A stretch of 64,000 nucleotides of DNA from Myxocyprinus asiaticus (taxonomy: Eukaryota > Chordata > Actinopteri > Cypriniformes > Catostomidae). Below are positions 12,256-57,536 of this stretch, piece after piece; the stretch's first letter is position 1; each line of letters opens with the position of its first letter. The stretch is from NCBI RefSeq assembly GCF_019703515.2, contig NC_059368.1:36843831-36907830 (forward strand), written 5' to 3'. The notes below the pieces were generated by a model. The model searched no databases and was not told the DNA's origin. It worked only from the letters and a program-made list of their open reading frames with translations. A program made the position numbers and the translations under genes.

Positions 12256-13054
12256 GGTATCGCCTCGATAGGAAAAGGAATATGTGAACAGTGGTGATTC
12301 CAGACTCGGAAATGGCTTGCGATGACAGCGATGACTCAAAGCTGTCGATGCAGCTCGCTCGGTAGCGGGAGCCTCCAATGTGTTTGTCGGTACTGCAGCA
12401 CGTAGGGTAGCAGCGGCAACGCTGTCACAAAAGACTACAAATCGTGTTTCTAGGGAAACCACTAGACGGGAAGCAGATTATCTGCACTTAATGCGGCAAT
12501 ACTACAGTAGTGGTTTCAGATTCATTCATATGAACTACACGAATCTTATTATTATGCTTGCTTGTGTGAACTTGAAGAATATCTGAACATTCGCGCATTT
12601 CCGGGTGCTGTTACCGTAATAACGCAAAATGCGCATCCATTAATTTATTTATTTGTTATGCTTTGTTATCAACGAATAACACATTCAACGCATAATCGTA
12701 TCGCGAATAAGAACAGGTCTCATATTCATTGTATTACCATAAATACGCATCCATGTATGACACCACTTCTAAATGACTGGACAGCCATTCATTTACATCT
12801 GTCTGAGTAAAGTTGTTTGTTTAACGTTTTATCTTATAATTAACAACTGTAAAATGAACCGAGTAGGTCTATCATAAAAGAATAAATTATATCTTTCTTT
12901 CAGGTGATTTTCCAGTCTTTGACAAAAATGTAATATTATCAATATCAAAAAGGAATATCATCAAAATGATGAAAAAAAAAAAAAAAAGAAAATCTAGAAC
13001 AATCGCAAATTGAGCAGAAACTATATGTGATTAACGTGCATTTGTCTTTGGAAT
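12256..13054. promoter_or_regulatory. upstream region shared by divergent nt5dc1 and frk
   Basis: The nt5dc1 start (minus strand) and frk start (plus strand) diverge with about 2 kb between them. The part near nt5dc1 has more CpG than its surroundings (for example 12330-12430). An open frame in phase with nt5dc1 extends upstream to 12462. No TATA box is evident. Confidence 0.4.
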
Positions 13055-13790
13055 ACCCAGCAAACACAGAACATTCACCTAAAGTTAGCATATGGTTCCT
13101 GTTTGGTCATTTTTATGGGAACCAATTCCAAACGTTCTAGGAATGTTCTCTTTAGGTTAGATTTTTAAAACCATACACTAACGTTCCCAGAACGTTGCAG
13201 GTAGGTTTTTTTCTGTAGCAAACTAAAGTGTCTCTAGCAAACCAATCCGCTGGCGGCCATCTTTGGAACGCTCCCGGGAGGCTATTTCCAGTCATGACAG
13301 TGCATCTCCTACCTACTTGAATGGGGGAACACCGAAATCTCAAAAACTGTTTGCTAAGCTTACGTTTAAACGACATATTTCAAATCAGCAGTAAAGTCAG
13401 ACAACATTGGTATCATAAAGTGTGCATATTTACCTCAGATTACACTGAAAAACGCTGTTTAACGGCTTGCTTTGCTAATGCGCATGCGCTTTCTCGAGTT
13501 TGATTGACAGGAGATGTCTGTATCTTAAAGGTGATTGGCTCTATTACGTTTAAGGCGGGACTTCCTTTCTACACCCGTTGACCGTTGGGCGCTAGAGGTT
13601 CTTGGTTAGGCGTTCCAATTTCTCCCATTCATTATTATAGAAGTGGCCCGTCTCTGCTAAACAGTTTCTTGGCAAACCCACACATCAGTGGGCAAACCTG
13701 AAAATACAGAACGTTCTGATTATTTGTAGGTTCTATTTTTAAAATCATAAACTAACGTTCCCAGAACGTTGCTGGTAGGTTTTTATGGGG
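13055..13790. repeat. dispersed repeat with duplicated ACGTTCCCAGAACGTT blocks and an internal insertion
   Basis: A block ending CTAACGTTCCCAGAACGTTG then GTAGGTTTTT occurs at about 13155-13209 and again at 13728-13783 in the same orientation. The sequence between them (about 13215-13690) is GC-richer and different. This looks like a repeat with a second repeat inserted. The family is not named. Confidence 0.5.
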
Positions 13791-14248
13791 CAACTGAAAG
13801 AGAACTTATAGCCTACCACAATGCAAATCACTAGACAACTCAAATTAAAATTTTTAAAAGAGCATTTCTGATTCACTTTTGATATATTGTCATTGCAATA
13901 AGTCCCGCTTTCATGTTGTTTACCCTCTGTGAGTGAGCTTTATGAATTATAACACTGAAGTCTTTGGAGCGCACGGTGCTGACAGGTGTTGAGGAATATT
14001 GTGACCAGGAAATGAGAAAGGAAATTTGACCGCAAAAAGTAAATCGTAAGCTCTACTGTCGGCAGGACTGTGCTGTCTCGTTACACTGGACCAAGGGTTT
14101 CCCCAAGCTCACACAATGGACTTAACGCTCTCTGTCACAGTTAGACCAAAACTTGTTGGAATTAAATGAAACGTCTTTATGTGGATTGGATGAGTGAAGT
14201 GCGATTTATTGTTTCAGTTGAATTTATGTACACATCAATAACTTCACG

Positions 14249-48900
<34,652 letters not shown>

Positions 48901-48915
48901 GATGATGCAAACTAC

Positions 48916-48958
<43 letters not shown>

Positions 48959-49570
48959 TACTGCTTACAAACTCAACTTAACTGCAGATGAGCTAAGCAG
49001 AAGTTCTGGCAAGCAAACTTGAGATGCTTTTTTAGGATGAAATGAGCCAGCTTAACATTTTTCCCAAGAGAAAGAAACATACAGTTATCACTGAGTGTTT
49101 TCTCTATACAAACTACATTAGCTAAATCAAATTTATATTCTGAACCATCTGACTAATACCTTGTTTTATGACCTCATACAAACTCTGTCAAAGTCTGTGA
49201 AGGCATATCTGCATTTGTTTGTTGGCTTGTATTTATGTCAGCAACAACATGTGGGTTTATAGTGACTTTGTGCATGCACAGCTCATGCTGGCACTGTGAA
49301 ACTGTGGACTGTGACAGGATTTTCACAGTTTTATGTTGAAAATGTATGCACTGGACATTTAAGTGCAGCTGCTATTAAGGAATAAATAAACTGAGCATGA
49401 GTGACTGACAGGTATGGAAACAGGTGCCATTGCAGCCTGTATGACCAGTTTAAATAGTGAATGAGTCACTCTAGATGTTAGACCAACCTGCTCAATTTCA
49501 CAAGATAGGAACAAACAGTGCAACATTGCAACAGTGACATAAGACTACTTTGAGCCAGAATAAAGAATGT
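48901..49570 (+). other. frk: frk 3' UTR with poly(A) run and poly(A) signals
   Basis: An A-run (about 48921-48955) lies just after the stop codon. AATAAA hexamers are at 49381-49386 and 49559-49564. The second may be the main cleavage signal. Confidence 0.5.
48921..48955. repeat. poly(A) run in frk 3' UTR
   Basis: About 35 consecutive A residues, some 20 bases after the frk stop codon. Confidence 0.95.
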
Positions 49571-50902
49571 GACTATTAGCTGCATAGTCACAATTGTTAA
49601 TTTTCTTTAAATTAATTTTAGATCTGAATAGAGATTTTCTTAGAGATTAATTTACTGACTGTGTAAATAAGAGAATGTTTATTTCAGAAATATAGCAAAG
49701 TCTACAGACCAAAATTAATTTGACAAAAATACGTACTGTAAGTGTAATGTATAATACATAAATAATCAGTACTTTGTAAGCTAATCAAGCTGCAAGTGGC
49801 ATTATCCCAACGTAACTGAAGGATAAATAATTTAAATATATTATGCATTTGCATATTTTATGTGTATTATATGACATACATAATGGATTAAACTACACTC
49901 TAGATTGTCCAGTTAGTGTGACAAGGGAAGTGAATGAAGACAGTTATCATAAGTTACTGGTAACACTTTAAAATAAGGTTCCATTTGTTACCATTAGTGA
50001 ACAACATTAGTTAACATGAACTAGCAATGAATACTTCTACAGGTCAGGACTGCAGGCAGGCCAATCTAGCACCCACACTCTCTGCTTACACAGCCATGCA
50101 CTTGTAATCCTGCCAGTATGTGGTTTGAAGTTGTCTTGCTGGAAAATGCAGGGACGTCCCTGGAAAAGACGGTGTTGGATGACAGTATATGTTGCTCCAA
50201 AATTTTTACATATCTGTCTGCATTAATGGTGCCCTCACAGATGTGCGAGTTACCCATGCCATGACACACCCCTGGCCCATACAGGCATTGGCTTTTGGAC
50301 CTGACGCTGATAACAGCTTGGATGGTCCATTTCCTCTTTGGCCCGAGAACATGACAACTGTGTTTTTCAAAAACTATTTGAAATGTGGACTCGTCGGACA
50401 AAAAACACGGTTCCACTGTTCTACTCTCCATCTAATATGACCAAACCCAGAGAAGTCAGCAGCACTTCTGGACAGTGTTGGTGTTGACTAACAAATGTTT
50501 ACTAAAGTAATCCCAAGCCCATGTTCATGATATCCATTACAAATGAATGATGGTTTTTAAGACAGTGATGTCTGAGGGATAGGAGATCACGCGCATTCAG
50601 AAGTGGTTTTCGTCTTGCCCTTTACGCACTGAGATTTGACCAGATTCCTTGAATCTTTTAACTATATTGTGCACTGTAGAGGGTGAAATGGCCAAAATCC
50701 TTCCAATTTGTCTTTGGAAAACATTGTTCTCAAAGTGCTGGATTATTTGCTGAAGAATCTGTTGGCAAATTGAAAAGTCTCAACCGATCCTTGCTCTTGA
50801 AGGTCTAGGCTGTTGTCAGAGGCTCCTTATATACTATGACATGATTGCATAACCTATTTAACATCTCCTGTTTCACATCACCTTGTTGTTTCAATTAGTT
50901 AG

Positions 50903-51183
50903 TGTAACAGGACTGGTCGTTGAGGGAATGAGGAAGCATGGTTCAGGTATTTTCACACTGTTTATTCACAATAAACACTCAATGGTATGGGTTTAACACT
51001 CTAACGCGTTTTCACTGCTGTGTGGCACTCTCTCTCTCCCTTGGGCTCTGGTGTGGGCTCCTCTTATCACTCTTCCTGAATTACTGCAACAAGAAGCAGC
51101 TGTTAGACCTAATTTTCACCCAGGGATGAATCCTTACCACTTCCCCTCCCCCTGGACAGACACTCAACCACGCCCTTGCCACG
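50903..51183 (-). repeat. 3' LTR of Gmr1-like element 1
   Basis: It starts TGTAACAGG and ends TTGCCACG. The last base differs from the CA end of its partner. It pairs with 54442-54720. Confidence 0.88.
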
Positions 51184-51240
51184 CACCCCCACTGGCTGAC
51201 TTAGGCTAGGGAGCCATCCGCCCTGCCCACCACCTCGAAC

Positions 51241-51655
51241 TTAAAAGGCTGTAATGCCAGATACCAATAGGTGATCAGATGCGTTAGTATCCATCATGCG
51301 GTGGAGCCACTGGAGCGGGGTGTGATCTGAACAGAATGTGAAGGCCCACCCCAGCAGGTAGTAACAGAGACTGAGGACAGCCCACTTAATGGCCAAGCAT
51401 TCCTTCTCCACAGTGCTGTACTTAGTCTCTCTCAAAGAGAGCTTCCGAATAATATACAGCACTGGCCGTTCCTACCCCTTCACCACCTGCGAGAGCACCG
51501 TCTGAAGCATCCGTCTGTAAAAATGAAAGTCAGGTGTATGTAAAAGTGGCCCGCCACAAAGTACAGCTTTCACCTGCATAAACACCTGCTGACACTGCTC
51601 CGTCCAGGGGACTGGATCTGGTGCTGCCTTTTTAGTAAGATCAGTCAGCGAGCTG
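51241..51655 (-). pseudogene. RNase H fragment of Gmr1-like element 1
   Basis: Minus-strand motifs are SLTDLTKKAAPDPVPW, QQVFMQVKAVLCGGPLLHTP, KYSTVEKECLAIKWAVLSLC and FCSDHTPLQWLHRM. Frames shift between the pieces. It lies after integrase in element order. Confidence 0.8.
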
Positions 51656-52356
51656 GGGCTCTTCAAAATGCAAACGTTCATCGTCGGAGTCCCGCTCTTC
51701 TTCTGAGAAAAATGTGAACTCTTCATCACTATCCAGGACCATCTGTAGAGCTTCCTCACCTGTGTAATGTACCATCTTCCAAACGCACAAGAACGTAAAT
51801 GAATCTGATGATGAACTTGATGCTTTTTAAGGCATTGTTGGGGGCGTTTACCATTTGCATTGATCGTCTCAGCACATTACTGTATGAATAGCGCCCTCTG
51901 CGCGTGGGTGGGATCACATTAGCGATAATTAGCTGAGCCAGGAGAACTGTACATCTCTTTAGTTTCATACAGATTACATTGCAGGAGAATGTTTGTTTTA
52001 AATTGTTTTATTTAAAAGTAGACATTTTAAGCTTTCTTTAGACATATGTTTCATGTTTGTCTGATAAGTATTCGCTGAGTTTCAGTTCATTTTTGTGATG
52101 TGTTTCAGAAAGATGCTTGTGGAGACAGAGACGGCTGAAAGCGCACCCTGTTTATTTTCTTTATTTTACAAAAGCACAAGGTTTTGTTGTTATTGTGAGT
52201 GTACACAAATAAAAGTAGACCCTTTATAGTCTCTAATGATGTCTTACACTTATCTGTATGCCCAAAAATGATGGAGTATTTGAAGTTGTTTCCGCTGTTA
52301 TGAGGAAAAAATCCAGCAGGACGCGTCGGTGCGTCCTTCGACCCCTGAGGGTTAAT
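51655..52356 (-). mobile_element. piggyBac-like 5' fragment inside Gmr1-like element 1
   Basis: The outer end at about 52351 reads TTAACCCTCAGGGGTC on the minus strand, a TTAA-type terminus. From ATG at 51775 downward an open frame encodes an acidic N-terminus (MVHYTGEEALQMVLDSDEEF, FFSEEERDSDDERL) before a stop. It is joined directly to the RNase H segment at 51655. No catalytic part is present. Confidence 0.65.
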
Positions 52357-52440
52357 ACCCAACAATTCGTATAGCTTGAGTTGTGTACGTGACATGAAAG
52401 TAGTGCCTTAATCAGTGAGGATTTTTTCCAGAGATAATTT

Positions 52441-53613
52441 TCAGAAATAATTCTGAAGAGTGCCTCCGCAACACTGCGTGCTGAGATGTTGCGCAAAGGC
52501 TAACACAAAGCGATGTCCGTGTGCCATCCTTTCTAAAGGCCCGACGAGGTCCATGCCAATTCTCTCAAAGGGGACGTCGATTAATGGCAGAGGGTGCAAT
52601 GGTGCTCTTGAGGTGGCCAGTGGATTCACCACCTGACATGCATGGCATGCCGCACACCACCAGCGAACATCCTTGTGAATGCCTGGCCAATAGAAACGGG
52701 CCATTAGACAGTTTAGTGTTTTTTCTCGCCCTAAGTGACCAACCATTGGATTATGATTAGCCGCCTGGAACAGCATTTCCTGACGGCTCTTCGGTATCAA
52801 CAATTGGGTTGTATATTCTTTTGTCTGAGCATCCTGCATCACTCGATACAACCTATCTTTAATAATTGAAATGTACGGATAAGTGAGTGCAACATCTGGC
52901 TGGAGACATTGACCATCAATCACTTCCACTTAATCAAAGGCGTGCCTAAGGTCTCGTCTCGCGACTGCTCCAGAGGGAAATCCCCAGCAGGGAAACCTCC
53001 AAAGGCTGGAGAAGCCGAGACTTCCCCTTCCCTTACGTCATCCTGACATGGAGCTGACGTAGATGGCCCTGGCTCCACCTCCCAGGCCAACGAGTCACAC
53101 ACCACACACCGATATACTTTGTCACAGGACCCATCCACACACATTCCCCTCAATAAAGAAGTAAATGCCGGCCAATTAATTCCCAAAATTAGTGGATGGG
53201 TGAGGTGGGAATTAACCGCAGCCTCGACACTATGATTTTGTCCCCAAAATTGAATAGTGAATATCACTATAGGGTAACTTTGAATATCTCTGTGCACACA
53301 CCTCACCTTCCACTCTGTGCCCAAAGCCTCATCCCAAATATTGGTGGATAGTGGTTTGATTACAACTGGTATCCACCAAGGCTTGATATGTACTTCCCCT
53401 GATACTCATAGGTATGCGGTATGTTCCAGCTCGATTGGGGGCAGCCCATGGGGTATCGGGGACCCGGACCAATACTCCCAGTTCCATCATGGGGCACTGG
53501 TAGTGCCCTGGCTCCCCGCAACTCAAACAAGCCGGCCCAGACATTGTGCCCGCACTCGCAGCAGCAGATTCACCAACCTGGGTGGAAGAGTGAGAAGAGA
53601 CAGGGGGAACCAC
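52441..53613 (-). pseudogene. protease and integrase N-terminal part of Gmr1-like element 1
   Basis: The protease segment reads YQALVDTSCNQTTIHQYLG, where the active site appears as DTS rather than the usual DSG/DTG. Further on come HPLILGINWPAF, then the integrase zinc-binding HHCC domain (GHLGREKTLNCLMARFYWPG, CAACHACQ) and the start of the core (FERIGMDLVGPL). The remainder of the core is lost. Confidence 0.78.
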
Positions 53614-54419
53614 CGGTTGGACAAACCCCCGTGACTGGGAAATGGGGTGGGGCAGAGACCAGACACGGGGGGTTGGGGGGGGGGGTAGAGAGGAAGCAAG
53701 AGAGAGAGGGAGAGTGAAGAGAGAGTGAGGAGAGAGAGAAACCGAGGGCTGCTCTGCCCCGGGTACGCTGCCATATGGTCCTCAGCCAGCTGGATGGCCT
53801 CTTCCAGTGACGCCGGGCGGTGGCACTGGACCCATTCTGCTGTTCCGGTCGCCAGATGATGGATGAACTGCTCCAGCACCACCAGATTGACAACTCCCTC
53901 GGCGTCACGCTCCTACGCCAGCAGCCAGCATCAATGAGCAGAAGTGCTGTTGTTGTTGCTCAGGGCTGTGGCCTTCCCATTGCAAGATGGCTTTCTTCAA
54001 GTCCTCATACACCAGGAAGTTGGCTGTAGGCAGGTGTTGGGCTGCAAGCTGGACTTCCCTGGACAACAGCGGCAGGAGGCGGGCCACCCACTGTGATTTT
54101 GGCCATTTCCAGAGCTCCACCATTCACTCAAATAAGTCGAGGAAAGCCTCTGGTTCATCGTGTGGGCCAATTTTCATCAGGGTGAGCAGGGGCATGGAAG
54201 GTGTTGGTTCGGGGTTGCGACCGAGCTTTGCTCCTGGTGTATGAAGCTCCAGAGGGCCTGCCAGTCCTCTGCTTGAGCCCAGAGAATCGCCTGGAAGCTC
54301 TGGTCTTCATCTCCATGCAGCTCAAGCAGGGTCTGGTGTTGCGCCTGGTTTTGCTGGCGAGGGTCTTGATGATTTTGGCCAGTGGTGAGAACTCCATGAT
54401 GGCGTATTACCTTCCTCAA
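53500..54419 (-). pseudogene. gag of Gmr1-like element 1 (broken)
   Basis: The minus-strand pieces are an N-terminal part (54419-54177; HQTLLELHGDEDQSF), a capsid part (54123-53905; WVARLLPLLSREVQLAAQHL), a SCAN-like capsid end (53882-53523; VLEQFIHHLATGTAEWVQCH, RPASLEEAIQLAEDH) and a zinc knuckle (CLSCGEPGHYQC). Frameshifts separate the parts. This capsid end is the region from which SCAN domains are thought to derive. Confidence 0.75.
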
Positions 54420-54441
54420 TGTTCTTGGGTTTCGGCACCAC

Positions 54442-54720
54442 TGTAACAGGACTGGTCGTTGAGGGAATGAGGAAGCATGGTTCAGGTATTTTCACACTCT
54501 TTATTCGCAATAAACACTCAATGGTATGGGTTTAACACTAACGCATTTGCACTGCTGTGTGGCACTCTATCTCTCCCCTGGGCTCTGGTGTGGGCTCCTC
54601 TTATCGCTCTTTCCGAATTAATGCAACAAGAAACTGCTGTTAGACCTAATTTTCACCCTGGGATGAATCCTTACCGCTTCCCCTCCCCCTGGACGGACAC
54701 TCAACCACGCCCTTGCCACA
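54442..54720 (-). repeat. 5' LTR of Gmr1-like element 1 with adjacent primer-binding site
   Basis: It starts TGTAACAGG and ends TTGCCACA. On the minus strand the sequence directly after it reads GTGGTGCCGAAACCC, a TGG-starting candidate tRNA primer site. Confidence 0.85.
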
Positions 54721-55042
54721 GTCAAATTTTTATTAGTCTTAAATTGCCCCTGTCTCAACTTTTTTGGAGCATGTTGCAATCATCTAATTTGAAATTACTG
54801 TACATTTTAAAAAATATATATATGAAATTTGCAAGCTAAATCATCTTATAATGTGTAGTTGTAGTGCTTTCAATGTAGCAAAAGGAGAATATAATTTACA
54901 AATCACTCCTTTTTGTTTTTATAGCATTTGTTATACTGTCTCAACTTTTTTGGAATTGGGGTTGTATGTTGTTCATTGTTTATTCATGATAACTAATGCA
55001 TTAAATACTGTTAACTAATGGAACCTAATTGTAAAGTGATAA

Positions 55043-56310
55043 CAAGTTATCATTGTTATTATTAGTAGTTGTAGAAGTATGCAAATTTCTTTCTAGATTT
55101 ACTGCTTCTCCAAACAGGACTGAAACATAGGTGGAACAGCATTTACTCCATAAACAGCAGTAGAAACAAGCACATTTAAATGGTGTTGGACAATTTTCAA
55201 TGGAGTGAGTTCATTGGCTTTGGCTGTTTTCGAAAACCAGTCTTTATTCGCCAGTCTGTTAATGTCATAAAAGAGTAATGACTCAAAAGTTCATTTAATT
55301 TGGAGACTTCAAATGCTTGTATAGGTTCAATTGCTTTTTTGTGCCAAATAGAGCCTTGTTGATACACAACAGCAATTGTGGGTTTTGAAATCTCAGGAAA
55401 GGCCTAAGGCAAGGAATCAAACCTCAGGATCACATGATAATAAATGACAAAATTAAAGTGACATTCATCTGTAAACTTCCCCAACTGCCTTGTAGAAAGG
55501 ACCTTTATGGAACGATTTCACTCACTTTTGTTTGGAACAGTTGTACAAAGAGCATTCTGTCGCATTGTGCCCTTCAAGGGTGTATAAATGACATTTTACT
55601 GTAAAATGGCAGTTCTGTTACAATCCTATTTAATTAACCCTCATAGGCTGTTTAATAATGGTCAACACCTTGGCTATTCATGGTCATTTTTAACTGGAAA
55701 GAGTATAGGTGTAACTTTTTTAAAGAAATGATAACGTGTCCTCTTCTCTGAAGTAATAATAATAAAATTATGCACTTCTTTTGTCATTTTATGCTATTTA
55801 GATTCTTATTGACCAGTAAATTTCTCATTTGCACCATTAATTTGCAAATGCAAATAAGCAAACTTATTGAAGTAAATAAACTTTACTTCAGTAAAAACCT
55901 ACACTTCTAAAAGTTCAAACATGAAGAAAATATGAGAATGTGCCATGTCTTGGGGGCAGATTGCTGATATCTGATGGGAAAACAAAGAACAATTTCATGA
56001 CTTGAAAATAATGTTATAACAATAATAACCAGTGGATGGCAATAATGTCACATTATGTTTACAATCAAACCTGACCATGGTGTTACAAAGAGAACACAAA
56101 AATAAGCATTTTGTTACCAATAATTTATTTCAAATATATAAATTCAATAACTGAATAAAGTTAATTTGTTTCTTTGTTTCCATAACAGAAAGATGCAGTG
56201 TTTTGTCTGGAAGGTGCGTCTCCCATACCTATATACACTGGATTCAGATTCAGACTTATTTATTTAGATTCAGACTTATTTACTTATAGACTTACTTATT
56301 TTTGTTCTTT

Positions 56311-56359
<49 letters not shown>

Positions 56360-57151
56360 ACAGGTTTCACTATGTTTGTGAGTGCCACATTTTTGAAAAT
56401 GTCTGCACTAACATAGAGAAACTTGTTGAAAAACCCATTAGTGAGGACATTTTAGGTGGTCCTCACTAGTAAAAGAAGGCCCATAAATCGGCCAAATATT
56501 GTTTAGCTTTAAATCTACTTTTGTGCAGAGGTTTCTGTTAGGTTTAGAGGTAGGGTTAGGATTAGGAATAGAAAATATCATAAGCCTGCTATGAAATCAT
56601 TTATATAGTGAAACAAACCTGTGTTTGTGTATCTGTGTGTGTTCTGCGTTCTGTCTTCTGGCTGTGATGGTCTCACCCATTCATTTGTGTGTGTTTTGCA
56701 TTGTGGCTGATTTATTGATTGTATTCGACAATTTAAAAAAAAAAGCTCTGCGTCAGGGTCTCTCCCATTCATTTCCTATGGTCGGACAATTTTGACCACG
56801 AACAGCAAGGGTGTCGCTTTTTTATGACCACTTAGACTCATCGAATCCAGTCTAATTTTTTATATATATTCAGATTGCAAGTCTAGGAAAAGTCACAAAG
56901 TCTTGTACCACTTAGGCTGAAGAAACCATTTTTATTAAAAACAAATCAAAATTGAAATCAGTAAAAAAACATGACCTAACAGCCCAGGAAGGTTAAAAGG
57001 TTGGGAGCTTTATTCAGTGAAAACCTCATATTCATGCTGTGTGAGAGTGTACTGCATGGCTCTACGTTGCATTGATGGTCTGTGGCACTCCAGCAGAATG
57101 AATTTTGGGCCAGATGTTGTTCAACAGTAAGTATTACTTAAAATAAAGTAC
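55043..57151. other. intergenic sequence, nothing certain
   Basis: AT-rich sequence with a (TC)n microsatellite at about 56318-56351 and no recognisable gene. Confidence 0.5.
56318..56351. repeat. (TC)n microsatellite
   Basis: A CT/TC dinucleotide run followed by TGTGTGTG. Confidence 0.95.
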
Positions 57152-57330
57152 CTGAACAAACGCCAAAGTGAGTCCCCAATGACTTGCTGTGATATACCAC
57201 ACCCTCAGTCCGCATGCCAAGAGCTCATTGACATTGTCGCAGAGGTCCAAGTCTATCAAACATTGCTCACAGACAGCAGAGACCATCATCAGCCAGCCAA
57301 GAAAACACTTCCACATGTCACACTCATCTC
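57152..57330 (-). CDS. candidate single exon of an unidentified membrane-type protein
   Basis: On the minus strand an open segment with acceptor TTGTATTTTAG and donor CAG|GTACTT encodes DECDMWKCFLGWLMMVSAVC, then DLDLCDNVNELLACGLRVWY and HWGLTLAFVQ. It is Cys-rich with two hydrophobic stretches. The frame enters in phase 2 and leaves in phase 0. I do not recognise the gene, and no partner exon was found nearby. It could be a real exon of a neighbouring gene or chance. Confidence 0.3.
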
Positions 57331-57536
57331 CTAAAATACAAGAATGATGTCCTTCCAGTTGGCCACCCCTCATTTTTCATTTGTTTGAATGGACTCTGCA
57401 TGCTGCAAAACATAAGCACTGAAAAGTCGTTTGAAGTTCTTGTCATGGCAGGATCTACAGAATCTACAAATTCACAGATATACAAATTTTTTTAAAGGTT
57501 GTTTTGTAAAGGTTAGGAACAAACATTGTTAAAATA

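Larger units (their letters stand above)
50903..54720 (-). mobile_element. Gmr1-like gypsy LTR retrotransposon 1, defective
   Basis: LTRs of about 280 bp lie at 50903-51183 and 54442-54720, both starting TGTAACAGGACTGG, and agree at roughly 94% by eye. On the minus strand the order is gag, zinc knuckle, protease, integrase, then RNase H. Integrase before RNase H is the Gmr1-type order. Most of RT is gone, and a piggyBac fragment (51655-52356) sits between integrase and RNase H. Flanks GTTAG and GTCAA are only a weak target-duplication match. Many stops are present. Confidence 0.85.
50040..54966 (-). mobile_element. Tc1-like element (left-truncated), split by an LTR retrotransposon
   Basis: 50040-50902 carries a minus-strand transposase: MGNSHICEGTINADRYVKIL followed by EQHILSS, with helix-turn-helix sequence upstream of it. 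The other part, 54721-54966, ends GGAATTGGGGTTGTA, the typical terminus of this fish family. The end near 50040 lacks its terminal repeat. Stops and frameshifts break the transposase. Confidence 0.8.
49967..55042. mobile_element. MITE of the TAACACTTTA family, split by a Tc1-like element
   Basis: The left end GTAACACTTTAAAATAAGGT runs from about 49969 to 50035. The inverted right end AATGGAACCTAATTGTAAAG lies at about 55017-55036. Everything between about 50040 and 54966 is a later insertion. Confidence 0.75.

Noticed and set aside
53317..54839. Plus-strand open frames within 53.3-54.8 kb
   Set aside because: They are antisense shadows of gag and LTR sequence of the Gmr1-like element.
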